Positions 43,815-53,212 are shown, numbered from the stretch's first letter. The stretch: 64,000 nt of DNA from Streptomyces umbrinus (GCF_030817415.1 NZ_JAUSZI010000002.1:9771501-9835500); one strand, 5' to 3'. Program-made: numbers and translations. The notes: generated by a model from the letters alone, not told the origin.

Positions 43815-44663
43815 TCAGTCCTTGTCGAGGGCGATGCCCTCGTCGGGTGCGATGCCCTGGCCGGGGGCGCCGTCGCCCTCGATCGTCCCGCGAATGGTGT
43901 CGAACCTCTTCATGCGTTCCAGCACCGCCTCCGCCGTGGGCCGTGCCATCTCGTCCACGATCCGCCCGTCCCCGAGGAAGAGCACCAGGTCGGCGTGGGC
44001 GGCGGCGCCCGGATCGTGCGTGACCATGACGACGGTCTGGCCCAGGTCGTCGACCGCGTCCCGCAGGAAGCCGAGCACTTCGAGTCCGGCCCGCGAGTCC
44101 AGGTTGCCCGTCGGCTCGTCCGCGAAGATCAGCTCGGGGCGCGAGGCGAGGGCGCGGGCGCAGGCGACGCGCTGCTGCTGCCCGCCGGAGAGCTGCGCCG
44201 GCCGGTGCTTGAGCCGGTCACGCAGGCCGAGCTGGTCGATGACCTGGTTGAGCCACTTCTCGTCGGCCTTCTTGCCCGCGATGTCCATGGGCAGCGTGAT
44301 GTTCTCGGCCGCGTTCAGGGTCGGGATCAGGTTGAACGACTGGAACATGAAGCCGATCCGGTCGCGGCGCAGCTGGGTCAGCTCGCGCTCCTTCAATCCC
44401 GTGATCTCGGTGTCTCCCAGCCACACCTGTCCGGCCGAAACGGTGTCAAGACCCGCCAGGCAGTGCATCAGCGTGGACTTCCCGGAGCCCGAGGGGCCCA
44501 TGACCGCGGTGAAGCGCCCGCGCGCGATGTCCACGTCGACCGAGTCGAGGGCGAGCACGGTCGTCTCACCCGATCCGTACGCCTTCGTGAGGCCACGGGC
44601 GCGGGCCGCGATCCCCTCGGCGTCCGTGCGCCCGAGGGCGTGCTCCGCAGCTGCTGTGGACAA
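43815..44663 (-). CDS. ABC transporter ATP-binding protein (MacB/LolD type)
   Basis: A 282-residue ATPase with Walker A GPSGSGKST, Q-loop FMFQSFNLIP, signature LSGGQQQR, Walker B LIFADEPT and H-loop VTHD. It powers the large FtsX-type permease encoded just downstream. The C-terminal 45 residues (after MARPTAEAVLERMKRF) are an acidic extension, ending in the repeat-like GIAPDEGIALDKD. Confidence 0.95.
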   Translation of the reverse strand: MSTAAAEHALGRTDAEGIAARARGLTKAYGSGETTVLALDSVDVDIARGRFTAVMGPSGSGKSTLMHCLAGLDTVSAGQVWLGDTEITGLKERELTQLRRDRIGFMFQSFNLIPTLNAAENITLPMDIAGKKADEKWLNQVIDQLGLRDRLKHRPAQLSGGQQQRVACARALASRPELIFADEPTGNLDSRAGLEVLGFLRDAVDDLGQTVVMVTHDPGAAAHADLVLFLGDGRIVDEMARPTAEAVLERMKRFDTIRGTIEGDGAPGQGIAPDEGIALDKD

Positions 44664-44830
44664 GGCCGCCTCCTAGGTGGGACTCCGGTGTCCGCGGGCG
44701 AGCCTAGTGTGATGCGCGGCACACTTGGTATCCCCCCGAAGTGCCGGTCGTTCTCCGCCGCAGGTCGGTGACCCCGGGATCCGTGTAAGGGGCACCCTTA
44801 GGGGGGGGTGATTCGGGTCCTCTTGCCACT

Positions 44831-44850
44831 GCTAGCACATCGGCGCTAGC
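44831..44850. promoter_or_regulatory. Inverted-repeat operator candidate of the toxin-antitoxin operon
   Basis: Two GCTAGC palindromes, 44831-44836 and 44845-44850, form imperfect inverted arms (GCTAGCAC / GCGCTAGC) ending 8 bp before the antitoxin ATG. Ribbon-helix-helix antitoxins usually bind such paired sites to repress their own operon. Confidence 0.55.
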
Positions 44851-44858
44851 TTCGAGGT

Positions 44859-45086
44859 ATGGCTAAGACCCAGCTGAACGTGCGCGTGGACGAGGACACC
44901 GCCCGCGCCGCGCGCGAACGCGCCCTGGCCCGCGGGATGAGCGTCAACCGCTACATCGAGGAACTGGTCAGACAGGACACCGGAGAAGCCGGCCACACCT
45001 TCGTCGAGGCCGCCGCCGACTTCATGAAGCAGTACGAGTCCGTCTTCGTCGAGGAGTTCGGCGCGGAGCGAGAAGGCCGTCGCTGA
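44859..45086 (+). CDS. Ribbon-helix-helix antitoxin
   Basis: A 75-residue protein. LNVRVDEDTARAARERALAR and GMSVNRYIEELVR form the beta-strand and two helices of an Arc/MetJ-type DNA-binding fold. The acidic C-terminal half (FVEAAADFMKQYESVFVEEF) would wrap the toxin. It lies 4 bp upstream of the Fic-like gene, the usual order of an antitoxin and toxin pair. A short palindromic site lies just before the ATG. Confidence 0.88.
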   Translation: MAKTQLNVRVDEDTARAARERALARGMSVNRYIEELVRQDTGEAGHTFVEAAADFMKQYESVFVEEFGAEREGRR

Positions 45087-45090
45087 GCTC

Positions 45091-45474
45091 TTGAACGAAC
45101 CCCTGAACATCAGAGTCGACCTCGCCTGGCTCCTCATGGTCGCGGAGCACAAGACGCCGGGCGACCCCCAGGTCACCGACTTCGGCGCCCTCGTCGCCGC
45201 CGTCGGCCGCCACGAGGCCGAGATATTCGGCGTCCCCGTCTACGACACCCCGCACACCCGTGCCGCCGCGCTGCTCCAGCTCCTGCTGCACGTCCCGGCA
45301 CTCGAACGTTCCAACGCGATGTTCGCCATGGCCGTCGCGTACGCCTACCTCGTCGCCAGCGGCCTGAAGGTCGTCACCTCGCCCGAGCAGGTCCGTGAAC
45401 TGGCCCGCCTGGTCAAGACCGGCGAGGCCACGGTGGACGACATCGCGCGCGAACTGCGCCAGTGGAGTCTGTGA
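45091..45474 (+). CDS. Fic/Doc-family toxin component
   Basis: A 127-residue protein starting at TTG 45091. The segment HVPALERSNAMFAMAVAYAY aligns with the Doc motif HxFxDANKR, keeping His and Asn, but Phe, Asp, Gly-type and Lys/Arg positions are changed. VDLAWLLMVAEHK and a C-terminal helix also fit Doc-type proteins of Streptomyces. Fic/Doc toxins modify proteins with AMP or phosphate. With the degenerate site this one may have altered or lost activity. It forms an operon with the RHH antitoxin. Confidence 0.82.
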   Translation: MNEPLNIRVDLAWLLMVAEHKTPGDPQVTDFGALVAAVGRHEAEIFGVPVYDTPHTRAAALLQLLLHVPALERSNAMFAMAVAYAYLVASGLKVVTSPEQVRELARLVKTGEATVDDIARELRQWSL

Positions 45475-45525
45475 GCCCCTCGGACTCCTGAACCGGGCTT
45501 CCTGGGGCCGGGCATGCTCTCGGCC

Positions 45526-46227
45526 TCAGGAATCGGGCGGGCCCTCGGCCGCGGGCCGGCGCGCGGTCCCCAGCACGCAGTACGAACTCGGCATCCGCGG
45601 TCCCTTCGCGGGCACCAACAGCCGACGGTACGGGCCCAGTTCGTACCCCGCGTCCCTGATCGCGCCCACGGGGTCACGGCTCACATGACAGCCGCCGAAG
45701 AGCAGCGGCCACACCGTGCGGTCCAGGGCGCGCTGACCGGCGTTCATCGCGCGGCCGCCGCCCCTCCCGTGCTCGAAGAACCGCAGCTCACCGCCCGGAC
45801 GCAGGACACGGCGGATCTCGGTGAGAGCCCGCGGCAGGTCTCGTACGCTGCACAGGACCAGACTCACGACGGCCGCGTCGAAGGCCTCGCTCTTGACCGG
45901 CAGCGCCTCCGCGACGCCCGGGACCACGTCGACCGGCACGTCGGAGCGCAGGGCCGCGGTCACCGCCAACGTCCGCAGGCGGCGCTCCGGTTCGATGGCG
46001 ACGACCTCCGAGACCGTGCTCGGATAGTGGGCGAAGTTCAGTCCGTTGCCCGCGCCGATCTCGATGACCCGGCCGGAGAGCCCGGCGAGCAGCTCCTCGC
46101 GGTGGACGCCGATGGCCGGCTCCGCCGCCACGCTGCACTTGGCGTAGAAGCGGGCGAACAGCGGGTGGTGAACCTGGGCCGGGGCCGGCTGACCCGTCCT
46201 GGTGGTGCTGGAGCCGCGCGGTCGCAT
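45526..46227 (-). CDS. Class I SAM-dependent methyltransferase
   Basis: A 233-residue protein. Motif I is VIEIGAGNGLNFAHYP, followed by VVAIEPERRLR, FDAAVVSLVLCSV and RVLRPGGELRFFEHGRG, all typical of Methyltransf_11 (UbiE-like) enzymes. The substrate is unknown. It is convergent with the Fic toxin gene and downstream of the lipase gene on the same strand. A UUCG-capped hairpin, ACCCG-TTCG-CGGGT, lies upstream at 46287-46300. Confidence 0.92.
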   Translation of the reverse strand: MRPRGSSTTRTGQPAPAQVHHPLFARFYAKCSVAAEPAIGVHREELLAGLSGRVIEIGAGNGLNFAHYPSTVSEVVAIEPERRLRTLAVTAALRSDVPVDVVPGVAEALPVKSEAFDAAVVSLVLCSVRDLPRALTEIRRVLRPGGELRFFEHGRGGGRAMNAGQRALDRTVWPLLFGGCHVSRDPVGAIRDAGYELGPYRRLLVPAKGPRMPSSYCVLGTARRPAAEGPPDS

Positions 46228-46377
46228 GGGGGACCTCCCCTGAAGGTCGGGGCGTACCGCGATTGTCCCCCGGGACGGGCTCGCTCACCCGTTCGCGGGT
46301 CGTCCTGTTCGGCGGGCACGGTGTCGCCCTGTGGCCCCGGCGGGGCGGGGACCACAGGACGAGCCGCGAGGGGCGGG

Positions 46378-47064
46378 TCAGGCGATGAAGTCGCGCACCT
46401 GCTCGTAGACGCCGTGGTCGTTGTTCATGTCGGTGTGCGAGACGCACCCGACCTCGACGTTCGTGGCACCGCTGAGGATCGCGGTGGTGTCGGGGGTCAG
46501 GGCCTCGTCGCAGTTCGACCAGTAGCTGGCGTAGGAGACGCTGCCCGGTGTCTCGTCGCCCGAGTTCAGCGAGGTCAGGAACGAACTGCCGGTGTACATC
46601 TCCGCGCAGGACGTGTAGATCCAGCTGCACCAGCCGGCGGTCGTGGTCCCGTGGTTCGTCCCGGCCGTGGAGACGAAGTCGTCGACGTACGCGGTCCCGC
46701 CGAGGTTCTTGAGGTAGTAGCGGGAGTTCAGGGCGCCCATCGAGTGCACGACCAGGTCGACCTTGGACGCGCCGGTCTGGGAGAGCACGCTCTGGATCTT
46801 GGTGGACAGTTGCTGGGCGGTCGTGGCGTTCGACTTGCCCCAGTCGTAGGACCAGGCGAACAGTTCGGAGCCGGCGTAGCCGTCGGCCTTGAAGTCGGCG
46901 GTCCAGTCGTCCCAGCTGCTCGACGAACTGCTCAGACCGTGCACGAAGACGACGGGATTGCGGGCGGCGGCGTTCGCCGGGGACGCGGGCAGGGACAGGG
47001 ACAGAAGCAGCGACGCGAGGACCGCTGCGAAGACCGTGCCGGCAGTGCGTGTGCGGCGGGTCAT
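46378..47064 (-). CDS. Secreted lipase/esterase
   Basis: A 228-residue protein with a Sec signal peptide of about 32 residues ending ASPANA. The alpha/beta hydrolase core shows [17 protein letters not shown], the nucleophile elbow [29 protein letters not shown] and a C-terminal [18 protein letters not shown] that carries the catalytic His. Four cysteines suggest disulfides. It resembles small class 2 lipases of Streptomyces and Bacillus. AGGAGG precedes the ATG. The divergent LuxR gene probably activates it. Confidence 0.92.
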   Translation of the reverse strand: MTRRTRTAGTVFAAVLASLLLSLSLPASPANAAARNPVVFVHGLSSSSSSWDDWTADFKADGYAGSELFAWSYDWGKSNATTAQQLSTKIQSVLSQTGASKVDLVVHSMGALNSRYYLKNLGGTAYVDDFVSTAGTNHGTTTAGWCSWIYTSCAEMYTGSSFLTSLNSGDETPGSVSYASYWSNCDEALTPDTTAILSGATNVEVGCVSHTDMNNDHGVYEQVRDFIA

Positions 47065-47182
47065 GGTGCCTCCTGATGCGGGTGGGTTCGTCAGGAGTGT
47101 CAGGTGGGGTCTACGCGCGCCGCATCGGTGAAATCGCCGGTCTTTACGCACCACTTAACTCGCCAGTAACGTGGAAGGTGTG

Positions 47183-49507
47183 GTGACCTCGGTGAACCCC
47201 CCGCCTCTCCCGCAGCATTCGCCACCGCCCCTGATGAACGCCCCGGAACAACCGGGCGGCGCGCCGCGAACGCACCCGCGAACCCCGATGTCCGAAGGCG
47301 TCCGGGTCCGGGTGCTGCGTGCCGTGCACGGCGATCCGCGCGCGGCCGCGGAACTCGCCGCCGTCCTCGGCGAGCACCAACTGGCCGGTCTGGAACCGCT
47401 TCCGGCCGAGCCCGTCGCTGTGGCCCCCGGTCTGCTGCGGTCCCAGCGGCGCGAGATCAGGACCCTCCCGCCGGACACCCGGCGGCTCCTGCTGATCGCC
47501 GCCGCCGACCAATACCCCCTCGCCACGCACGCCTTCCAGCGCGCGGTGACCGCGGCCCGGCTGGACACCGGGCCCCTCGACGAGGCCGAGGCGGCCGGAT
47601 TCGCCCATCCGACGTCCGCCGGAGTCGTGTTCCGGGACCCCTGGACCCGTATCGCCGCCTACGAGACCGCGTCGGCCCTGGACCGGCGCGAGACCCATCG
47701 GCTGCTCGCCCGCGTCCTGCGCGGCGAGGGCGAGGCGCCCCGCCGGTCCTGGCACCGAGCCGCCGCGTCCCTCGGGCCCAGCCGGCGGCTCGCGGGGGAG
47801 TTGCGCGCATCGGCGCACGAGGCCAGGGCCGCGGGCGAACACGCGCTGGCCTGCGCTCTCCTCGAACGGGCCGCCGTACTGACCCCCGACCCGCGGGAAC
47901 GCCCCCGCCTGCTGGCCCGGGCCGCCGCCGACGCCTGGCGCTCCGGCGACGCCGACCGCGCCCGCCGCCTCGCCGCCCACGGCGACGTCGACGGGCTGAG
48001 CGGACTGCTCGCTCTACGCGCGGGGAACGCCACGGAGTCGTTCGACGCGCTGCTCGCGGAGGCGGTACGCGGCGTGGAGTCGGGGGAGCGGGCACTCGCC
48101 GGTGAACCGGGCAGAGGCACCGACGGCGACCGCACGGTCGGCGGCGCGCTCATCGAGGGCGCGGGCGCGGTCCGAGGCGTACGCCCTGCCGTTCCGGCCG
48201 TCCCCGACGTTGCCGCGCACCTGGTGGCACGTGCCACCGAAGCCGCCGTCTACACCGGTGACCTGCGTCGATGTCTGGAGGCCGCAGCCGTCGCCGACCG
48301 GTACGGGATCGTGTCACCCGGCACGCTCGGGGGACTGGCCGCCGCGTTCGAAGGGCGGTACGAGGACGCCCGCGATCTCCTCAAAGCAGCCGCCGGGCGC
48401 TGCGGCCCCGGCGGCGACCCCACCTCGCTGATCCATTCCTCGATCGCCGCTCTGATGCTCGGCGACCACACCCTCGCCGCCTCCGCTGCCGTACGCGCCG
48501 CCGCCTCCGCCCGGGCCAGGGGCGAGTCCATGACCGTCCCGCAGGCCATGGAGTTCCGGGCGTACGCCGAGTTCTGGACGGGCCGCCCACGGGCCGCGGG
48601 CGCCGCCACCCTGGACGCCCTGCGCCAGGCGTACGCCACCGGGCAGGACAACGGGGCCTGCCATCTCCAGGCCGCCCTCGCCATGTTCGCCGCCGTCACC
48701 GGTGACGAGGACGTCTGCCGGGCCCGCGTCGAAGCGGCCCGCACCTACGCCCTGGCACGAGGCCTCGGCCTCGCCGCCGCCCTCGCCCTGTGGGCGCTCG
48801 CCTTCCTCGACCTCAGCACCGGCCGTTACGCGGCGTCCGCGTCCCGGCTGCGCGCCCTCGCCGGATTCGGCCCAGGCCACGGACACCGGGCCGTACGCCA
48901 TCTCGCCACCCCGCACTACGTGGAAGCCGCCGTCCGCACCGGCGACACCCGCGTCGCGCGGGCCGCCCACGCCGACTACGACCGTTGGGCGAGCGCCGTC
49001 CGCAGCCCCGACGACCTCGCCCTCAGCGCCCGTTGCCGCGCCCTGCTGGCCACCGGGCCCGAGGCCGTCGAGCACTACCGGACCGCCCTCGACCTGCATG
49101 CCAGCGGTACGCGCGACTTCGAACGCGCCCGTACGGAGCTGCTGTTCGGCGGTGCGTTGCGTCGGCTGCGGAACCGTACGGAGGCGCGGGACCGGCTGCA
49201 CAGCGCGCTCGAAGCGTTCCTGCACTTCGGGGCGCCGCACTGTGCCGCGCAGGCCCGGGGTGAACTCCGTGCCTTGGGTGAGCCCGCCCAACCGCCGAGC
49301 GGGGCCCGTGACGTGGCCGCTCTGCTCACCGCTCAGCAGTTGACGGTGGCTCGGATGGCCGCCGACGGGGCTACCAACCGGGAGATCGCTTCCCGGCTGC
49401 TGCTCAGTCCGCGCACGATCGATCACCATCTGCGGGGGGTGTTCAATCGGCTTGGTATTCGGTCGCGGATCGAGTTGGTGAGGTTGTTGGCTTCGTCGGA
49501 GGAGTGA
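47183..49507 (+). CDS. LuxR-family transcriptional regulator, large, without a recognisable ATPase domain
   Basis: A 774-residue protein from GTG 47183, preceded by GGAAGG; GTG 47171 is also in frame. The C-terminal HTH is LTAQQLTVARMAADGATNRE with LLLSPRTIDHHLRGVFNRLG. The rest consists of Ala-rich helical repeats resembling the TPR region of LAL regulators, but I see no Walker A at the N-terminus, so it looks like a LAL protein lacking its ATPase. It is divergent from a secreted lipase gene, similar in principle to the lipase-LipR arrangement of other Streptomyces. Confidence 0.9.
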   Translation: MTSVNPPPLPQHSPPPLMNAPEQPGGAPRTHPRTPMSEGVRVRVLRAVHGDPRAAAELAAVLGEHQLAGLEPLPAEPVAVAPGLLRSQRREIRTLPPDTRRLLLIAAADQYPLATHAFQRAVTAARLDTGPLDEAEAAGFAHPTSAGVVFRDPWTRIAAYETASALDRRETHRLLARVLRGEGEAPRRSWHRAAASLGPSRRLAGELRASAHEARAAGEHALACALLERAAVLTPDPRERPRLLARAAADAWRSGDADRARRLAAHGDVDGLSGLLALRAGNATESFDALLAEAVRGVESGERALAGEPGRGTDGDRTVGGALIEGAGAVRGVRPAVPAVPDVAAHLVARATEAAVYTGDLRRCLEAAAVADRYGIVSPGTLGGLAAAFEGRYEDARDLLKAAAGRCGPGGDPTSLIHSSIAALMLGDHTLAASAAVRAAASARARGESMTVPQAMEFRAYAEFWTGRPRAAGAATLDALRQAYATGQDNGACHLQAALAMFAAVTGDEDVCRARVEAARTYALARGLGLAAALALWALAFLDLSTGRYAASASRLRALAGFGPGHGHRAVRHLATPHYVEAAVRTGDTRVARAAHADYDRWASAVRSPDDLALSARCRALLATGPEAVEHYRTALDLHASGTRDFERARTELLFGGALRRLRNRTEARDRLHSALEAFLHFGAPHCAAQARGELRALGEPAQPPSGARDVAALLTAQQLTVARMAADGATNREIASRLLLSPRTIDHHLRGVFNRLGIRSRIELVRLLASSEE

Positions 49508-50285
49508 GCGCCGCCGGACTGCTGTTGTGTGTCTGCAGGCCGGTTGTGGTTGGTCGCGCAGTTCCCCGCGCCCCTTGAGGGGCGCTGAAGGCCTCCTCGT
49601 TCCACGTTCCCCCAAGCCGTGGTGCGAGCCAACTGGCCGCCATGGCGCGGAAGTCCGCCACCGGGAGCTGACCCGAACCATCCGGAACCGCACCGAGCAG
49701 TGGTGCCTCGGCGACCGTCGGCAGATCCGCGAGGTTGCAACGCGAGGCGAGATCTGGCTCGTTCGGCCAGCTGCCCAGTACGACACCGAGCAGGTCGAGG
49801 CGGCGGGCCCGTAGTTCGCGGGCCGTCAGCTCCGTCGTGTTGAGCGTGCCGAGTCCGGCCGAGGCGACCACCAGGACGGGGGCGTCCAGCAGTCGTGCCG
49901 CGTCCGCGAGTGTGCCGCCCTCGTCGTCGAACCGTACGAGGAGGCCGCCCGCCCCCTCGACCAGAACGAGGTCGTGGTCGGCGGCCAACTTGCCCGCCGC
50001 CTCCGCCACTTCGAACGGCCGCACCGGTACGAGACCGGAACGCCGGGCCGCCGTGGCGGGAGCCAGCGGCTCGGGGTAGCGGGCGAGTTCGACGGACGTC
50101 ACCGGGCCCGCGAGCCGGGCCACCTCGTCGGCGTCACCGCGCTCGCCCGGCAGCACACCGGTCTGCGCGGGCTTGAGCACGGCCACGGACCGCCCGGCCG
50201 CGAGAGCCACAGCGGCGACGGCCGCGGTCGTCACGGTCTTGCCGACCTCCGTGCCCGTCCCCGTGATCACCAGTACCGAAGACAT
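49443..50285 (-). CDS. bioD: Dethiobiotin synthase
   Basis: A 280-residue protein starting MSSVLVITGTGTEVGKT, which holds the P-loop GTEVGKT, followed by AVLKPAQTGV, LVLVEGAGGLLVRFD and PVLVVASAGLGTLNTTELT. It forms dethiobiotin from DAPA, CO2 and ATP. The catalytic domain ends near residue 235; the last 45 residues pass through the intergenic repeat and overlap the 3' end of the LuxR gene by 65 bp, so the tail is probably not functional. It is 1 bp downstream of bioA, third in the bioB-bioA-bioD operon. Confidence 0.93.
   Translation of the reverse strand: MSSVLVITGTGTEVGKTVTTAAVAAVALAAGRSVAVLKPAQTGVLPGERGDADEVARLAGPVTSVELARYPEPLAPATAARRSGLVPVRPFEVAEAAGKLAADHDLVLVEGAGGLLVRFDDEGGTLADAARLLDAPVLVVASAGLGTLNTTELTARELRARRLDLLGVVLGSWPNEPDLASRCNLADLPTVAEAPLLGAVPDGSGQLPVADFRAMAASWLAPRLGGTWNEEAFSAPQGARGTARPTTTGLQTHNSSPAALTPPTKPTTSPTRSATEYQAD
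49557..49585. repeat. Streptomyces intergenic repeat copy 2, with terminator hairpin
   Basis: CGCAGTTCCCCGCGCCCC (49557-49574) equals the copy at 17317-17334, and both follow GGTTGTGG. It merges into the perfect hairpin GCGCCCCT-TG-AGGGGCGC (49568-49585), suited to terminate the convergent LuxR and bio transcripts. Confidence 0.75.
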
Positions 50286-50286
50286 G

Positions 50287-51582
50287 TCAGCCCTCCCCAG
50301 CCGCCGCGCACACCGCAGCCGTGATCCGTGCCAGATCCGCGTCCCCGGTGACGTACGGCGGCATCGTGTAGACGAGGTCCCGGAACGGGCGCAGCCACAC
50401 GCCCTCGCGGACCGCGGCCCGGGTCGCCGCCGCCATGTCGATCTCGTGGTCGAGCTGCACGACTCCGATGGCACCGAGCACGCGTACGTCCCGGACCCCG
50501 GGCAGCTCCGCCGCCGGAGCCAGCCCCTCCCGCAGCCCGGTCTCGATGCGCTTGACCTCGGTCTGCCAGTCCTGGCCGAGGAGCAGGTCGATCGAGGCGC
50601 AGGCCACGGCGGCGGCGAGCGGGTTGCCCATGAAGGTCGGGCCGTGGGCGAGGACCGGTACCTCGCCCCGCGAGATCCCGTCGGCGACCCGCGCGGTGCA
50701 GAGCGTGGCCGCCATCGTCAGATAGCCGCCGGTCAGCGCCTTGCCGACGCACATCACGTCCGGCGTCACCGCCGCGTGCTCGGCCGCGAACATGGCGCCC
50801 GTACGGCCGAAGCCCGTCGCGATCTCGTCGAACACGAGCAGCACGTCGTGCGCGTCGCACGCCTCGCGCAGCACCCGCAGATACGCGGGGGAGTGGAACC
50901 GCATCCCGCCCGCGCCCTGCACCACCGGCTCCACGATCACCGCGGCCAGCTCGTCCGCGTGCCGCTCGATCAGCTCACGCAGATGGTCCGCGTACGACTC
51001 CTCGTACGCGACCGGCGGCGGGTCCGCGAACACCTGGCGCTGGAGCACGCCCTGCCACAGCTCGTGCATCCCGCCCTCGGGGTCGCACACGGACATGGGC
51101 TGCCAGGTGTCGCCGTGGTAGCCGCCGCGCCAGGTCAGCAGGCGCTGCTTGTCCGGGCGGCCGAGGGAACGCCAGTGCTGGAGGCACATCTTGACCGCGA
51201 CCTCGACGGACACCGAGCCGGAGTCGGCCAGGAAGACGTGCTCAAGCCCCTCGGGTGACATGTCGACAAGGTGCTTCGCCAGTCGTACGGCGGGCTCGTG
51301 GGTGAGCCCGCCGAACATCACGTGGCTCATCCGGCCGAGCTGGTCGCGGGCCGCCTCGTTGAGCGCGGGGTGGTTGTAGCCGTGGATCGCCGACCACCAG
51401 GACGACATGCCGTCGATCAGCTCGGTGTCCCTGCCGGCCAGCCGCAACCGCACTCCGCTCGCCGACTCCACGACGAGCGGTTCCTGCCGGCCGGGCATCG
51501 GCCCGTACGGGTGCCAGACGTGCCGCCGGTCGAGCTCCAGCAGCTCGGGCACGGAGAGGCCGGGCACGTGCGGGTCAGGCAT
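50287..51582 (-). CDS. bioA: Adenosylmethionine-8-amino-7-oxononanoate aminotransferase
   Basis: A 431-residue PLP enzyme. [77 protein letters not shown] and the PLP lysine in [11 protein letters not shown] are diagnostic for BioA. It transfers the amino group of S-adenosylmethionine to KAPA to give DAPA. ATG 51582 ([10 protein letters not shown]) overlaps the bioB stop by 8 bp; ATG 51606 is a less likely alternative. No bioF is in view. Confidence 0.96.
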   Translation of the reverse strand: MPDPHVPGLSVPELLELDRRHVWHPYGPMPGRQEPLVVESASGVRLRLAGRDTELIDGMSSWWSAIHGYNHPALNEAARDQLGRMSHVMFGGLTHEPAVRLAKHLVDMSPEGLEHVFLADSGSVSVEVAVKMCLQHWRSLGRPDKQRLLTWRGGYHGDTWQPMSVCDPEGGMHELWQGVLQRQVFADPPPVAYEESYADHLRELIERHADELAAVIVEPVVQGAGGMRFHSPAYLRVLREACDAHDVLLVFDEIATGFGRTGAMFAAEHAAVTPDVMCVGKALTGGYLTMAATLCTARVADGISRGEVPVLAHGPTFMGNPLAAAVACASIDLLLGQDWQTEVKRIETGLREGLAPAAELPGVRDVRVLGAIGVVQLDHEIDMAAATRAAVREGVWLRPFRDLVYTMPPYVTGDADLARITAAVCAAAGEG

Positions 51583-52810
51583 TGGGCGCGAGGTCCGTTC
51601 CGGCACCCCGGCGGCGTACCGCGACCAGGTCCGTACGCGCCTCGGAGACCCGGGCCGTCTCGGAGACCCGCGCCGCTGCGGGGGCCTGCTCGTCGGCGGC
51701 CGAGCCGCAGGGGCCGCAGCCGCCGCCCTCGTGGGAGCCGCATCCGGCGTCCGCGTGCGAGCCGCATCCGGACTCGGCGTGGGAACCGCAGCCGCCGCCC
51801 GCGGTGACCCGGTGCTCCGGAAGCGTCACCTGGCCCGTGCCCTCCACCTCGAACCCGGCGTCCGCGATCATCTCCAGGTCGGCCTTGCTGGCCTGGCCCT
51901 CGGTGGTCAGGTAGTCGCCGAGGAAGATCGAGTTGGCCAGGTTCAGGGCGAGGGGCTGCATCGTGCGCAGATGGACCTCGCGGCCGCCCGCGATCCGCAC
52001 CTCGACGTCCGGGCAGACGAACCGGACCATCGCGAGGATCCGCAGACAGCGCTGCGGGGTGAGGTTCCACTCCTTGGCGAGCGGGGTGCCCTCGACCGGG
52101 ATCAGGAAGTTGACCGGCACCGAGTCCGGGTCGAGCGCGCGCAGCGAGTAGACGACGTCGACGAGGTCCTCGTCGCTCTCGCCCATGCCCGCGATCAGCC
52201 CCGAGCAGGCGGACAGGCCCGCGGCGTGCGCCTTCTGGACCGTGTCGACGCGGTCGGCGTACGTGTGGGTCGTCGTGATGTCCCCGTACGTCGACTCGGA
52301 CGTGTTGAGGTTGTGGTTGTACGCGTCCGCGCCCGCCTCGCGCAGCCGCTCGGCCTGGCCGTCGGAGAGCAGCCCGAGGCAGGCGCACACCTCGACGCCC
52401 TCGTTCTGGTCCTTGATCGCCTTGATGGTGTCCGAGACCCGGTCGACGTCACGGTCGGTGGGACCGCGACCGCTCGCCACCAGGCAGACCCGCTTGGCGC
52501 CGCCCGCGAGCCCGGCGGCCGCGGCCTCGGAGGCCTGGTCGGGTTTCAGCCACGTGTACTTCAGGATCCCGGCCTTGGAGCCGAGCCGCTGCGAGCAGTA
52601 CGAGCAGTCCTCCGGGCACAGGCCCGACTTCAGGTTGACCAGGTAGTTGAGTTTCACCCGTCGGCCGAACCACTGCCGGCGTACCTTGCCGGCCGCGGCC
52701 ACCACATCGAGGAGTTCGTCGTCGGAGGTCGCCAGTACGGCCAGCGCCTCTTCGCGGGTCGGCAGCTCTCGCCGAAGCCCCTTGTCCACCAGCGTGTTCA
52801 GCAGGTCCAT
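51575..52810 (-). CDS. bioB: Biotin synthase with a Cys/His-rich C-terminal repeat
   Basis: A 411-residue radical-SAM enzyme. The [4Fe-4S] motif is CPEDCSYC, and [25 protein letters not shown] and [20 protein letters not shown] are conserved BioB segments. It inserts sulfur into dethiobiotin. After the catalytic domain, near residues 338-369, come three GCGSH repeats and a GCGPCG, eight residues per unit, then an Ala/Arg-rich tail. The repeat could bind metal or Fe-S clusters. It is first in bioB-bioA-bioD; a palindrome at 52882-52906 may be its operator. Confidence 0.96.
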   Translation of the reverse strand: MDLLNTLVDKGLRRELPTREEALAVLATSDDELLDVVAAAGKVRRQWFGRRVKLNYLVNLKSGLCPEDCSYCSQRLGSKAGILKYTWLKPDQASEAAAAGLAGGAKRVCLVASGRGPTDRDVDRVSDTIKAIKDQNEGVEVCACLGLLSDGQAERLREAGADAYNHNLNTSESTYGDITTTHTYADRVDTVQKAHAAGLSACSGLIAGMGESDEDLVDVVYSLRALDPDSVPVNFLIPVEGTPLAKEWNLTPQRCLRILAMVRFVCPDVEVRIAGGREVHLRTMQPLALNLANSIFLGDYLTTEGQASKADLEMIADAGFEVEGTGQVTLPEHRVTAGGGCGSHAESGCGSHADAGCGSHEGGGCGPCGSAADEQAPAAARVSETARVSEARTDLVAVRRRGAGTDLAPNA

Positions 52811-52881
52811 GAGGTCCGATCCTGGCCTATCCGACCGCGCCGGGCCAAGGAGGGACCGGACAACAGAGGCCGTTCGACGTG

Positions 52882-52906
52882 TGGGGTATGTAACACGACT
52901 ACCCCA
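52882..52906. promoter_or_regulatory. Candidate operator of the biotin operon
   Basis: TGGGGTA and TACCCCA are perfect 7-bp inverted arms separated by 11 bp. The site lies 72 bp upstream of the bioB ATG, where a biotin-responsive repressor would be expected to bind. Confidence 0.5.
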
Positions 52907-52990
52907 GTACGTAGGGTCTACCGAGAGCATGGAAGACCTGGTCAGAGGCCCAAAGTCCGCATCTCGCCGCCGATTTGGTGAGAGACATGA

Positions 52991-53212
52991 GTGAGACGGA
53001 AGGGCCAGTGGATCAGTTTGGAGGGTTCCTACAACACCCCCGAAGGGGCTGTTCCCTCAAGCACCGTGCGTGACTTGATGCCGGCTGTTCTGGAAGCTCT
53101 CGGCATCCCCCACCCTGCGACCGTAGGGGACCGCGAGGCGCACGACCAACCCGTGGTGGTTGCCCGATGCGGTCACCGTTGCGAGCGGCTGAGACACCGG
53201 ACGGGCGGTTGA
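52991..53212 (+). pseudogene. Possible remnant of a hypothetical gene
   Basis: A short frame contains [20 protein letters not shown] followed by PAVLEALGIPHPATVGD, which has protein-like composition. The sequences on both sides do not continue it sensibly, and the end (CGHRCERLRHRTGG) looks like a wrong frame. I do not recognise the family. It marks the left border of the accessory island. Confidence 0.35.

Noticed and set aside
40432..44676. A 1,414-codon open frame on the plus strand
   Set aside because: Antisense to the F420-type oxidoreductase, the FtsX permease and the ABC ATPase, which have clear motifs; no domain of its own.
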